From Phyllobacterium bourgognense (GTDB taxonomy: Bacteria; Pseudomonadota; Alphaproteobacteria; Rhizobiales; Rhizobiaceae): 64,000 nucleotides of DNA. How positions within the stretch are numbered: the stretch's first letter is position 1; the number at the start of each line of letters is the position of its first letter. Location: the NCBI RefSeq assembly GCF_003337575.1, contig NZ_QPJM01000001.1, positions 620,001 through 684,000 of the forward strand, read 5' to 3'. The translations under genes and the position numbers were made by a program. Of the stretch, positions 35,319-43,656 are shown one piece after another. Under the pieces are notes generated by a model. The model was not told where the DNA came from. It saw nothing but the letters and a program-made list of their open reading frames with translations, and did not search any database.

Positions 35319-36401
35319 TTATGCCGCGCAAACCATTTGCGCGATAGGTTTTGCAAAGACCTGGCCCTCGAACAGACGCCGGGCTGTACGCAGAATGCCT
35401 GCGACTGTCTTGCCGTCCCGGCAGTCCAATTTTACCTCCAGGCGTCCGCTTGGATGTTCGAGAACGAGAACGACCGGGGGCTTGCGTCCGCCAATCAGTC
35501 TGGACGCAACGGTGTTGTCACTGATGCAGGCCGTAGCAATACCGACTGCCCCCGTCGTGGCCAGCGAGGGATGGCACTGATGCGGCATGAAATAGCGCAC
35601 ATTCAGATCACCGCCGGCTTTTGGCTTCGAGATCAGTACCGGCTTCGGGGCAACCTGTGTCCTTACGTCGCCCATACCCATACGCTGGCCCGCCTGCTGC
35701 CTCAATTTTTCCAGCCGCTCGAGGAGAGCGCTGTTTGCATTGAGCTCCGTCGCCGTTTCATAACCGGTCGCCCCGATAGCCGCTGCCTCAAGGATCATCA
35801 TTGGCATGGCGCAATCGATACAGGTCATCTCTACGCCGTCAATCGTCTCAAGAGGCTGTCCAGTGGGAAAGAGCCTGCCAGTACGAGCACCGGCCGCATC
35901 CATGAATGTCAAGGCGATCGGCGCGGCGTGGCCGGGAACGCCGTCAATCGAAGCATTGCCAAGGTAGGCGACCTGGCCGTCTGGCGTTGGAACCTCCGCC
36001 TCGATGAACTTGCCCGTATTCACATTGTATATCCGCACCCGCGTCACCGGTCCGGTTACCTTGACGAGGCCGGCTTCGATAGCGAAGGGACCGACGGCGG
36101 CAAGCATGTTGCCGCAATTGGGCGATGTGTCGACCATTTGCTGATCGATACGGACCTGGGCAAAGAGATAATCGACATCCGCCCCCAACACAGTCGCCGG
36201 TCCAACAATGGCAACTTTGCTCGTGACAGGGTTGCCGCCGCCAATGCCGTCGATTTGAAGCGGATGACCGGAACCCATTACGGATAACAGAATCTGGTCG
36301 CGTTGGTGCGGATCTGAAGGGAGGTCCGACGCCAGGAAAAACGGGCCTTTGGACGTACCACCTCTCATCAAAACACAAGGTATACGAATGAGGTCGTTCA
36401 T
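35319..36401 (-). CDS. galD: 4-oxalomesaconate tautomerase-like protein (PrpF family)
   Basis: A 360-residue isomerase of the PrpF/GalD family (duplicated diaminopimelate-epimerase fold). Hallmarks are IPCVLMRGGTSKGPFF at the N terminus, MGSGHPLQIDGIGGGNPVTSK, the catalytic-lid SPNCGNMLAAVGPFA and PHQCHPSLATTGAV. It is closest in pattern to GalD, which tautomerises 4-oxalomesaconate in gallate degradation; aconitate isomerase or 2-methylaconitate isomerase are alternatives. It is first of an operon with an SsuABC-type transporter and divergent from a LysR gene. No other gallate or protocatechuate 4,5-pathway gene is in the window. Confidence 0.78.
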   Translation of the reverse strand: MNDLIRIPCVLMRGGTSKGPFFLASDLPSDPHQRDQILLSVMGSGHPLQIDGIGGGNPVTSKVAIVGPATVLGADVDYLFAQVRIDQQMVDTSPNCGNMLAAVGPFAIEAGLVKVTGPVTRVRIYNVNTGKFIEAEVPTPDGQVAYLGNASIDGVPGHAAPIALTFMDAAGARTGRLFPTGQPLETIDGVEMTCIDCAMPMMILEAAAIGATGYETATELNANSALLERLEKLRQQAGQRMGMGDVRTQVAPKPVLISKPKAGGDLNVRYFMPHQCHPSLATTGAVGIATACISDNTVASRLIGGRKPPVVLVLEHPSGRLEVKLDCRDGKTVAGILRTARRLFEGQVFAKPIAQMVCAA

Positions 36402-36510
36402 GGTTCCCGCTCTTTATTCATGCGCTTGGCAGATCAATCTGCCCATTTCTTGCACTTTGCGGTAAACTGATTGATATGTGAAATGCGAAGATTCGGAGGA
36501 TTGATGTGTT

Positions 36511-37410
36511 ATGAGCATTAATTGTGAGATACTTGACCTGCGGGCGTTCTTAAGCGTCGTGGAACTGGTGAGCTTTCATCGGGCTGCAGAGGCGCTTAAT
36601 CTCTCTCAGCCGGCTCTCAGTCGGCGCATTCAGAAGTTGGAGATGGCCATCGGCGCTCCCCTACTGGAGCGGACGACACGGCACGTCTCTTTGACAGCCT
36701 TGGGGACGGAATTACTCCCGCTTGTTCGCCGGATGTTGGAAGAGTTCGATGGTTCGCTATTTGCGGTTCGCGATGTCGGCGTCAACCGGGGCGGTCTGGT
36801 GACGATCGCCTGCCTTCCCACCGCTGCGTTTTATTTCCTGCCGACTGTCATTCGGCTGTTCAATGAAGAACATCCGAATATCCGTTTCCGTATCCTTGAT
36901 TTGCCCGCGACCGACGGCTTGCAGGCCGTTGCGCGGGGTGAGGTGGAGTTCGGCATCAACATCATGGGTACTTCCGATCCGGATCTGACATTCGACCGTC
37001 TTGTTGAAGATCCGTTCGTTCTCGCGGCGCGCAAGGATCATGCGCTTGCGGAGAAAGCGGAAGTGGGGTGGGCAGACCTGGAACCTTACCCTCTGATCAC
37101 GGTTCACCGGTCAAGCGCGAACCGCACACTTCTCGATGCGGCCCTGGCTAAGTCCAGTATCAAGCTTCGATGGTTCTATGAAGTAACGCACCTTTCGACG
37201 TCCCTTGGTCTTGTCGAAGCCGGGCTTGGCATATCAGTGCTGCCGCAGATGGCTACGCCCCAAGGGGAACATCCTTTCCTCATAAGCCGCCCGATACGCA
37301 ATCCGGCAATTTCAAGGACAATAGGCGTGGTGAGGCGTCGCGGAGGGACCTTGTCGCCGGCTGCAGAGCGATTCCTCCACATGCTAATTGGTACCTGGTC
37401 CGAAAGGTAA
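36511..37410 (+). CDS. LysR-family transcriptional regulator
   Basis: A 299-residue regulator: N-terminal winged helix (FHRAAEALNLSQPALSRRIQ, about 22-41) and a periplasmic-binding-like effector domain (LVTIACLPTAAFYFLP onward, about 95-299). It is divergent from the galD-like gene; the 109-bp gap holds AT-rich T-N11-A type segments. It most likely activates the tautomerase/transport operon in response to the transported acid. Confidence 0.88.
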   Translation: MSINCEILDLRAFLSVVELVSFHRAAEALNLSQPALSRRIQKLEMAIGAPLLERTTRHVSLTALGTELLPLVRRMLEEFDGSLFAVRDVGVNRGGLVTIACLPTAAFYFLPTVIRLFNEEHPNIRFRILDLPATDGLQAVARGEVEFGINIMGTSDPDLTFDRLVEDPFVLAARKDHALAEKAEVGWADLEPYPLITVHRSSANRTLLDAALAKSSIKLRWFYEVTHLSTSLGLVEAGLGISVLPQMATPQGEHPFLISRPIRNPAISRTIGVVRRRGGTLSPAAERFLHMLIGTWSER

Positions 37411-38086
37411 GCTCGAGTCTGGCAAAGGTATGTGTGATTGGCGTCGAATGCTGCCCTCGAGCCGACTCCCTGGTATGTCGGAAGCGGATCTAGACATTTT
37501 ACGACCAAATCGAAGCCATTAAATTCGATAGCAAGGCATTTCTTCAGCGGGTGAAGTTTCTCATTGAAGCAAGACCACACAGCCCAATTCGATCAGCGTG
37601 CGACCAGTATATTAAGTGCTGGGCAACCAGTTGACTGTCGATTCTTGACCGCGCCAGAAGAACGAAATTCGGAGGCTCATGGGCAAGTCGAGCTGGTCCT
37701 CGGCCTTCTCGCGGTCGGTTCGCCATGAGGCCCTGCGCAGCGCGTCGTAGTCCCTAGCAAGACGGTCGTTCCTCTCGCGTGTGATCCGGCGTGCCCTCAC
37801 AAGGATGATGGGATTATCAGCTTAGCACAATGCGACAGGTTCTCATGCTCGACCGACGGTCCCAACCCATGCTCCTTGCTGCCCGCGGAGGGGAGCGCCG
37901 ACGCGCATGTCAGCCGTGCGTCAGGAGATCGAGCCGAATGTCCGTGAACCGACAACCCGATGCGGGTCATCCGCCTCCGCTGCTACATATGCGTGGATGG
38001 TATGCGCGTAATTCGGGAAGGTGAAGCAAGACCCACGGTTGAGAGAAGGACAGCGGATCGTGCATCCATCGATACCACGCCATGCC
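37411..38086. other. Long intergenic region (676 bp)
   Basis: There is no gene I can support here. The lower-GC stretch around 37.5-37.65 kb and short frames on the minus strand (37612-37800, 37544-37726) have no recognisable motif. It separates the catabolic block from the broken lpxO-like gene and looks like decayed or junction sequence. Confidence 0.4.
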
Positions 38087-38703
38087 TCAGACGAGTCGAC
38101 CGAGCACATGCACCACGCCCACGACCAGTGCCAGAAGCAACAGCAGCAGGAGGATATTCACCGACCACTTGATGACGCGGTATAGCGGCCGGTTCGTCGA
38201 CTTCAGCGCCTTGATGCGTGCCAGCACGGGCGCGAGCCCTCTGAAGATCCTGTTGGCCAAGCCACGACGGTCTTCTGGCGTGTTCGGTACTACCGAGGCG
38301 CATGCTATGCCCTGATAAAAGAAGTTGAACACCGCCCCAACGGATTCAGGGGCCGCTTCACGTCACACATGAGGATCAGGCGACCCGAGTGGGTATCGTT
38401 GCGCACATAGTGGAGATAAGTCTCATCAAACATGAGAACCTCGCCATCGCGCCAACTCAGCTTGTGGCCATCCACGTTGATGAAGCAGGCGTCGGAGTTG
38501 GGCGTGGCGAGACCGAGGTGGTAACGCAGGGATACAGCGATCGGGTCGGCGTGCCGGGTCAGCTGAGCCCCCTTGGGCAGATAGGCGAACATCGCTCCAT
38601 GCACGGCCGGCACCTTATGCAGTATCGCGACCGTCCTGGGACACAGGCGTTGCCACGGATCCAGGTGGCTTCGGTGTAGCGAAATCACAAAGTCGCGCAA
38701 CAT
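38087..38703 (-). pseudogene. Truncated, frameshifted LpxO-like aspartyl/asparaginyl beta-hydroxylase
   Basis: The minus strand encodes the C-terminal half of an LpxO-type lipid A dioxygenase. RLCPRTVAI, VHGAMFAYLPKG, RHADP, SLRYHLGLATPNSDAC and SWRDGEVLMFDETYLHYV include the two iron histidines. Near 38336 the frame breaks: RPLNPLG continues in another frame as VFNFFYQGIACA, PNTPEDRRGLANRI and a C-terminal TM segment. One missing G in a G run would restore it. The N-terminal part, about 130-150 residues, is absent; the homology stops at about 38.7 kb, where the 17-bp tandem-repeat element begins. It is either a real relic or, for the frameshift, a sequencing error. Confidence 0.75.
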
Positions 38704-38705
38704 TT

Positions 38706-38744
38706 CTTAACAATACAAAACCCACGGCAATAACAAACCGTGCC
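38706..38744 (+). promoter_or_regulatory. Tandem 17-bp repeat promoter element, copy A
   Basis: CTTAACAA is followed by two direct repeats with 17-bp period: CAATACAAAACCCACGG (38711-38727) and CAATAACAAACCGTGCC (38728-38744), consensus CAA-N4-AAAYC. It lies 116 bp before the methyltransferase-like gene. It matches copies at 42285 and 44739. Confidence 0.75.
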
Positions 38745-38860
38745 AGATATCGCCATCGGCCCTGCCTGGAGCAGACGATGGAGATGGGTGTCGACTAGGC
38801 CGCGCGTCTGCTCAACGATTGTCTTGACCGCGCCGCAAGTCTTGAAGGAACTACCTGGAG

Positions 38861-39490
38861 ATGGAACAGAATGTTCGAACTTTTCGTCAACGCAAGCGCA
38901 TTCTATTCTTCTGGATGTCCGCTCCCCTTCTTGGTTCGCTGCTGCTTTTTACTGAACCGGTGTGGTTCGATGGTGACGTTCGGAACGAGATAGTCCGCCA
39001 CCTCGGTTCATTTACGCTTCTGACGTGCATTGCTGGTCGTTGCTGGGCAGCGCTCCACATAGGCGGACAAAAGAACCAGCATTTGATCACATCAGGGCCT
39101 TACGCGCGGACGCGGAATCCCCTCTATCTCTTCTCGACAATGGGTCTTGCAGGAATCGGACTTGCGGCTGGATCTGTAACGTTGGGGGTGGGGTTTTTCT
39201 GCTTCGGCTATCTCGCGTTCGGCTATGTGATAAGGCGCGAAGAGTGGGCGCTGGAACATTTCTTCGGCTCGGAATACCACGAGTATACGAGGCTCGTACC
39301 AAGGTTTTTTCCTTCGTTCTCTTCGATTGTGATCGAACAACCGGGTGACGACCAAAACGTATACAACCCTCGCGCACTGGCTACGACTTTTTGCCATGGA
39401 CTGGTGTTTCTGCTGCCTGTTCCGCTCTATGGCGTCATACAATACATGCAAGAAGCCAAGATCATTGTACCCATTCTTAAGATATATTGA
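38861..39490 (+). CDS. Isoprenylcysteine/phospholipid methyltransferase-like membrane protein
   Basis: A 209-residue integral membrane protein with about five TM segments and the ICMT/PEMT motif TSGPYARTRNPLYLFS followed by the conserved RREEWALEHFFGSEYHEY segment, the SAM-binding core of this family. Bacterial members methylate lipids or small molecules; the acceptor is unknown. After VPRFFPSF there is a C-terminal extension with one more hydrophobic segment, shared with the paralogue at 59192. It is preceded by the tandem-repeat element and followed by the two-component genes, so it is probably part of their regulon. Confidence 0.82.
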   Translation: MEQNVRTFRQRKRILFFWMSAPLLGSLLLFTEPVWFDGDVRNEIVRHLGSFTLLTCIAGRCWAALHIGGQKNQHLITSGPYARTRNPLYLFSTMGLAGIGLAAGSVTLGVGFFCFGYLAFGYVIRREEWALEHFFGSEYHEYTRLVPRFFPSFSSIVIEQPGDDQNVYNPRALATTFCHGLVFLLPVPLYGVIQYMQEAKIIVPILKIY

Positions 39491-39679
39491 CACTTGACTA
39501 TCGACTGGGGAGAAGTTCTCGTGTGCCGATAGATCCAGAATTAAGTTTACTATAGCGATCGCCGGGCAAGATCGATCGGCAACGCGAAAGGACCATGCTT
39601 TGGGTTGCCGCAACAAAATTAAACACAATTTTTGCTGACAACCATCATGCGAGAACGGAATATCCCATGAAGGGGCGAC

Positions 39680-40438
39680 ATGATGACCGAGCTCATGGAA
39701 AACATCGGATTCGATGTCCTTACTCAAACTTCAGCCAGAATCCTCATCGTCGAGGATGATCGCGATATCGCGAGTATGCTGATCGATCTGATGAAGGAAG
39801 GAGGTCACATCGCCGAGGCGGTCGGTTCGGCGATAGAGATGGACCGCGTACTAAGCAAGAAAGAGTTTCAACTTATCGTTCTGGACGGAATGTTGCCTGG
39901 CGAGGACGGATTCAGCATATGCAGACGGATTAGATCGTCCAATACGATACCGATCCTCATGCTTACTGCATTGACGAAAGAAGTCGACAGGATCGTTGGA
40001 TTCGAATTAGGCGCAGACGACTACGTCACCAAGCCGTTTAATTCAAGGGAACTTTTGGCACGAGTAAAAGCGCTTCTGCGGCGCTCGTCGTATGCAATGC
40101 TGACTAGGCCAACCGAGGAACCGATGACGTTCGCGGGTTGGTGTGTTGATCCGGTTGCTCGGGAATTGACTGACAGGGACGGTGTTCATGTATCGCTCAC
40201 AACGGCGGAATTTGATGTGTTGCTTGTGTTCTGTCGCAACCCCCGGCAAATCATGTCCCGGCAAGAAATACTGGTTCGTACGCATGCAGGTTCGGCGGGC
40301 CCTGTTGAGCGCAGCATTGATGTGCACGTCAGTCGCGTTCGACAGAAAATCGAACCGAATTTCAAGGATCCGACATTCATCAAAACCGTACGCCTGGGCG
40401 GGTACATCTTCACTCCAGAGGTTGCTATAGCACCATGA
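39680..40438 (+). CDS. OmpR/PhoB-family response regulator
   Basis: A 252-residue regulator. The receiver domain begins at about residue 20 with acidic pocket VEDDRD, phospho-acceptor D69 (LIVLDGMLPGEDG) and YVTKPFNSREL lysine. The C-terminal winged helix has SLTTAEFDVLLVFCRNP and RSIDVHVSRVRQKIE. The kinase gene start overlaps its stop (ATGA). It probably binds the three tandem-repeat elements in this islet. The AT-rich stretch GCAACAAAATTAAACACAAT at about 39608 upstream may be a weaker site for autoregulation. Confidence 0.92.
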   Translation: MMTELMENIGFDVLTQTSARILIVEDDRDIASMLIDLMKEGGHIAEAVGSAIEMDRVLSKKEFQLIVLDGMLPGEDGFSICRRIRSSNTIPILMLTALTKEVDRIVGFELGADDYVTKPFNSRELLARVKALLRRSSYAMLTRPTEEPMTFAGWCVDPVARELTDRDGVHVSLTTAEFDVLLVFCRNPRQIMSRQEILVRTHAGSAGPVERSIDVHVSRVRQKIEPNFKDPTFIKTVRLGGYIFTPEVAIAP

Positions 40439-41847
40439 TCGATCGGTTCTGGAAGGCTTCCATACGACTACAGTTCATAGTGTTCGCCTCGATTCCTGTT
40501 CCGGCGATCGTCATATGCATTATTGCTATTCTACCGGAGCCGTTCATCTTCCAGAACGAAAAGCTGCTTATGGTCAAAGGCGCTCAAATCGAGCTGATCG
40601 TAACCCAGATTCGGAACGCCAGGAATGAATCCGAAATCGAGAATTTGGTGAAGTCTAGCGCCCCGCTCGGTCTCGAATTGAAAGTTGTGCAATGGGGCGA
40701 TGTCAGTGGCGAAAGGGATCGTCAAGAGGACGACCATCTAATCTCGGATGAGCTTCGCGACGTCCTGCCCGCTGATTTTGAGGCGGTCGTTCTTGAACAT
40801 ACTACAGGAAGCCAGAGACACAGTACGCTTGCGGTGCGCCTGGACCCGCGGCGTGCTCTCGAAATTGGATTCTCCGGTGCCGACATCTCGCCGTCGTCTT
40901 TCAGCACAATCGTGGAATTCATCGCCAAGGTCCTCGTTCTGATGCTGCCGATGCTCCTCCTGGTCCTTTATATCGGGACCATGATTACATCGCCTCTCGT
41001 TCGCTTTGCCGAGGCGGCAAAGAGACTGCGTCTGGACGGCAGCGAAGAGGAACTGTTCGCCGCCAAAGGCGCCAAGGAACTTCGCACACTTGCGACGTCG
41101 CTCAACAACATGAGGCGGCGTATTCGCAAGATGGTCGATGATCGGACACGAATGCTGACGGCCGTGAGCCACGATCTCAGGACGCCGTTGACACGACTGC
41201 GAATGCGCGTCGAGCGCTCCAAGGATGCGGCGTCAAGGGACGCGATGCTGGCGGACATATCCACCCTCACCACCATGATTGAGGACAGCCTTCAGTATCT
41301 GACCAGCACAGCAACGGTCGAAACGCTCAGGAAGGTCGACATATCGAGCCTGCTACAGACGATCACGTCGGAATTCAGCGATCTTGGGCACAATGTCATC
41401 TACAAGGGTCCTGAACGGTTTGCGTATTTGTGCAAGCGAAAGGCCATGATCCGCGCGGTGACCAATATCGTCGAGAATGCTGTACGGTTCGGCACGACCG
41501 TTAGTGTCGAACTGCATAACAATTCTCGCGGTGGCGTGGACATTGTAGTGTGTGATAACGGTCCTGGCATTGAAAGTGACCTTCACGAAAAGGTATTGGA
41601 GCCGTTTTTCAAGGCAGACGAGGCGCGGACACCAAACTCCAACGGCGGTTTTGGACTGGGGCTCTCAATCGCCGACGAAATCGTGAGGGGGCACGGTGGC
41701 GCGGTGCTCATCGAGAACGCATCGCCGCGAGGTCTACGAGTGACAATACGGTTGCCGTCGGCACAGGTTGTTCCTTACCAAACCAGCAACGCTTCCGCTG
41801 CGAACAGTGAAGGTCTCACGCAAAAAGTGCTCGCCGAAGAGAAATAG
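40435..41847 (+). CDS. EnvZ-type sensor histidine kinase
   Basis: A 470-residue membrane kinase. TM1 is at about 12-32 and TM2 at about 163-185, bounding a periplasmic sensor of about 130 residues of unknown ligand; HAMP about 186-240; HisKA with H246 in SHDLRTPLTRLR (EnvZ/CpxA-like H box). The HATPase_c domain shows N box NIVENAVRF, G1 VVCDNGPGIE and G2 GGFGLGLSI. It overlaps the response-regulator gene by four bases. Neighbouring targets suggest it senses an envelope or membrane-active compound. Confidence 0.92.
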   Translation: MIDRFWKASIRLQFIVFASIPVPAIVICIIAILPEPFIFQNEKLLMVKGAQIELIVTQIRNARNESEIENLVKSSAPLGLELKVVQWGDVSGERDRQEDDHLISDELRDVLPADFEAVVLEHTTGSQRHSTLAVRLDPRRALEIGFSGADISPSSFSTIVEFIAKVLVLMLPMLLLVLYIGTMITSPLVRFAEAAKRLRLDGSEEELFAAKGAKELRTLATSLNNMRRRIRKMVDDRTRMLTAVSHDLRTPLTRLRMRVERSKDAASRDAMLADISTLTTMIEDSLQYLTSTATVETLRKVDISSLLQTITSEFSDLGHNVIYKGPERFAYLCKRKAMIRAVTNIVENAVRFGTTVSVELHNNSRGGVDIVVCDNGPGIESDLHEKVLEPFFKADEARTPNSNGGFGLGLSIADEIVRGHGGAVLIENASPRGLRVTIRLPSAQVVPYQTSNASAANSEGLTQKVLAEEK

Positions 41848-41851
41848 TCGA

Positions 41852-42028
41852 CTACTGACAAGGCGCCTGTAGGTCCTTCACCTCTAGATTGCGATGGCGG
41901 CGAGCCTTGAAAACTGCATCCCGAAGCAGTTTCTCCATCACTCGCAGGGTGACCCCGTCTGCCCTCATCATCTGCCTGATTAGCGGGTCTCTCAGAACAT
42001 CTGCAATCGTCATGTCATCATAAGCCAT
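41852..42028 (-). CDS. Small hypothetical protein (58 aa), antisense side of the kinase gene end
   Basis: A 58-residue frame starting MAYDDMTIADVLRDPLIRQM, with the helical, charged C-terminal part RVMEKLLRDAVFKARR. An inner start at 42013 (MTIADVLRDPL) would give 53 residues. The pattern DVLRDPLIRQMMRADG resembles short orphan proteins I recall from rhizobia, but I cannot name a family. It is convergent with the kinase gene, five bases from its stop. The ribosome-binding site is weak. Confidence 0.5.
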   Translation of the reverse strand: MAYDDMTIADVLRDPLIRQMMRADGVTLRVMEKLLRDAVFKARRHRNLEVKDLQAPCQ

Positions 42029-42429
42029 AAGGGTGTCCCGTCTTTGCTGCTTTGATGAGTAGCCATGGCAAGCAGCCTCTCGATGTCAAAACGGGGACAA
42101 AACAAAGGCGGTTGGTGAAGTTTTATTGCGGGATGTCGATCCGCTTTGGTCGGAAGTTTGGAATTCCCCGTGCCTGGATTTCGCTCCAACCCATCGGAAA
42201 GCAGATGGTTAAGCGGGGCGATCTCAGCATGCGACAGGATGCTGCTTATCCGCTGTGAATTATGCCACTGGCGGCGCAACAAATCTTAACAACACAAAAT
42301 CCAAGACAATTACGAATCTGAGCTAATGCCGACGACGCGATTCCGAAAGGAGTTCGCGAAGGTACGCTGCGCTGCCGGTGGGGATGTTGCTGTTTCACGC
42401 GGACTGTAGCCCAGAACAAGGCGTTGGAA
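42029..42429. other. Intergenic region with promoter of the patatin-like gene
   Basis: This 401-bp gap contains copy B of the tandem-repeat element at 42285-42323. The rest (42030-42270) has no convincing gene; a 68-codon plus-strand frame at 42052 lacks motif or ribosome-binding support. Confidence 0.5.
42285..42323 (+). promoter_or_regulatory. Tandem 17-bp repeat promoter element, copy B
   Basis: CTTAAC then CAACACAAAATCCAAGA (42290-42306) and CAATTACGAATCTGAGC (42307-42323), the same 17-bp period as the other copies, followed by TAATGCCG, also present after copy C. It lies about 106 bp before the patatin-like lipoprotein gene. Confidence 0.8.
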
Positions 42430-43602
42430 GTGAATAGACTGATGGCGATCTTCGTGCTGGCCGTTCTTGCTGGCTGTATGGCGCCGGACCGTATCACCTA
42501 CGGGCCGGAAGCCGCGGCGACAGCCGGCATCGATGGATATAGCGATATTCGTATGTATGCAGACGCGCCCTGGAAGCTGTCCGCAGAGCGCGCATGGTTG
42601 CCCATGCCGAAAAGCAAGAAAATCGACTACCTCGTCGTGTCGGGTGGTGGCTCCGGAGGCGCCTTCAGCGTCGGGGCCTTGAAGGCCTGGTCGGATCGGG
42701 GTGATCGCCCGCAATTCGATATGGTCAGTGGCGTCAGCACGGGTGCGCTGATTGCGCCCTACGCATTCCTCGGCTCGGCTTATGACAAGCCGCTCGTCGA
42801 TCTCTACACGAGCGGCATCGCCAAGGAGTTGGTCGCTGTAGATTTCCTGCCCGATGCCCTCCTTGGTGCGAGCCTCCTGAAACAAAAGCCGCTTCGAGCA
42901 ATGGTCGAGCGGTATCTGACACGTGACGTGGTGGCGAAAATCGCTGCGGAGCATCGCAAGGGACGGCGACTGCTTGTCCTGACCTCGAATCTCGATTCCC
43001 AAAGAGCGGTGATCTGGAACATGGGCGCCATTGCTGCGAGCGGCCGTCCAGACGCATTGAAGCTCTTTCAGGATACCATCATCGCCTCGGCGAGCATTCC
43101 CGGCCTTTTCCCGGCGGTACTCATCAAGGCCAGATCCGGGGAGCAGGCGTTCGAAGAAATGCACTCCGACGGCGGCTCGGCTTCCTCGATCCTGACGATC
43201 CCCGAGGGATGGATGACAAGCTCAGAGATGGGCGCGTGGCCGAAGGGTCACAGGTTGAACATGTATATTATCGTCAACAATGCGCTCATCCCGGAATTCT
43301 CGACGACAAGGAACAACACGTTTGCTGTCATGGCCAGGGCGAATTCTTCGCTGATCAAGTCACAGACACGCAGCGCGCTGATGGCCACTTACGTCTACGC
43401 CCAAAAGAACGGCATTCGATTCCGCGTGGCCTCGATCGATACTCAGGTTCCCTACAAGATCATCGATCCTTTCAACACCAACTACATGCGCGCCGTTTAC
43501 AAACTCGGATACTCCGAAATGGCAAGCGGCACCCTTTGGAAAGAAAGGCCGGTGTTCACCAATACGCTTGCTGCCGCGCAGCCAGCGGAACAGAGGCAAT
43601 AG
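42430..43602 (+). CDS. Patatin-like phospholipase lipoprotein
   Basis: About 390 residues. A lipoprotein signal peptide (NRLMAIFVLAVLAGC, lipobox LAGC) places it in the envelope. The patatin hydrolase domain has the oxyanion motif GGGSGGAFSVG, nucleophile serine in GVSTG and the Asp of the dyad in HSDGG. Such proteins cleave acyl esters of phospholipids. The GTG at 42430 is preferred since it gives a positively charged n-region; TTG 42424 and ATG 42442 are alternatives. It is preceded by repeat element B and followed 54 bp later by a second lipoprotein gene. Confidence 0.85.
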   Translation: MNRLMAIFVLAVLAGCMAPDRITYGPEAAATAGIDGYSDIRMYADAPWKLSAERAWLPMPKSKKIDYLVVSGGGSGGAFSVGALKAWSDRGDRPQFDMVSGVSTGALIAPYAFLGSAYDKPLVDLYTSGIAKELVAVDFLPDALLGASLLKQKPLRAMVERYLTRDVVAKIAAEHRKGRRLLVLTSNLDSQRAVIWNMGAIAASGRPDALKLFQDTIIASASIPGLFPAVLIKARSGEQAFEEMHSDGGSASSILTIPEGWMTSSEMGAWPKGHRLNMYIIVNNALIPEFSTTRNNTFAVMARANSSLIKSQTRSALMATYVYAQKNGIRFRVASIDTQVPYKIIDPFNTNYMRAVYKLGYSEMASGTLWKERPVFTNTLAAAQPAEQRQ

Positions 43603-43656
43603 CCACGCTGCATCCCCCAAAAACCCAGCCCAACCACGTTCGAACAGGAGAACACT

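Noticed and set aside
37612-37800. 62-codon minus-strand ORF in the 37.4-38.1 kb gap
   Set aside because: The sequence is charged and protein-like, but I recognise no family and there is no good ribosome-binding site.
39607-39632. AT-rich GCAACAAA-like sequence before the response regulator as a fourth repeat element
   Set aside because: It shares GCAACAAAAT-like bases with the elements but lacks the clear 17-bp tandem structure; kept only as a possible weak site.
42052-42258. 68-codon plus-strand ORF before repeat element B
   Set aside because: No motif or ribosome-binding site; it overlaps no conserved feature.
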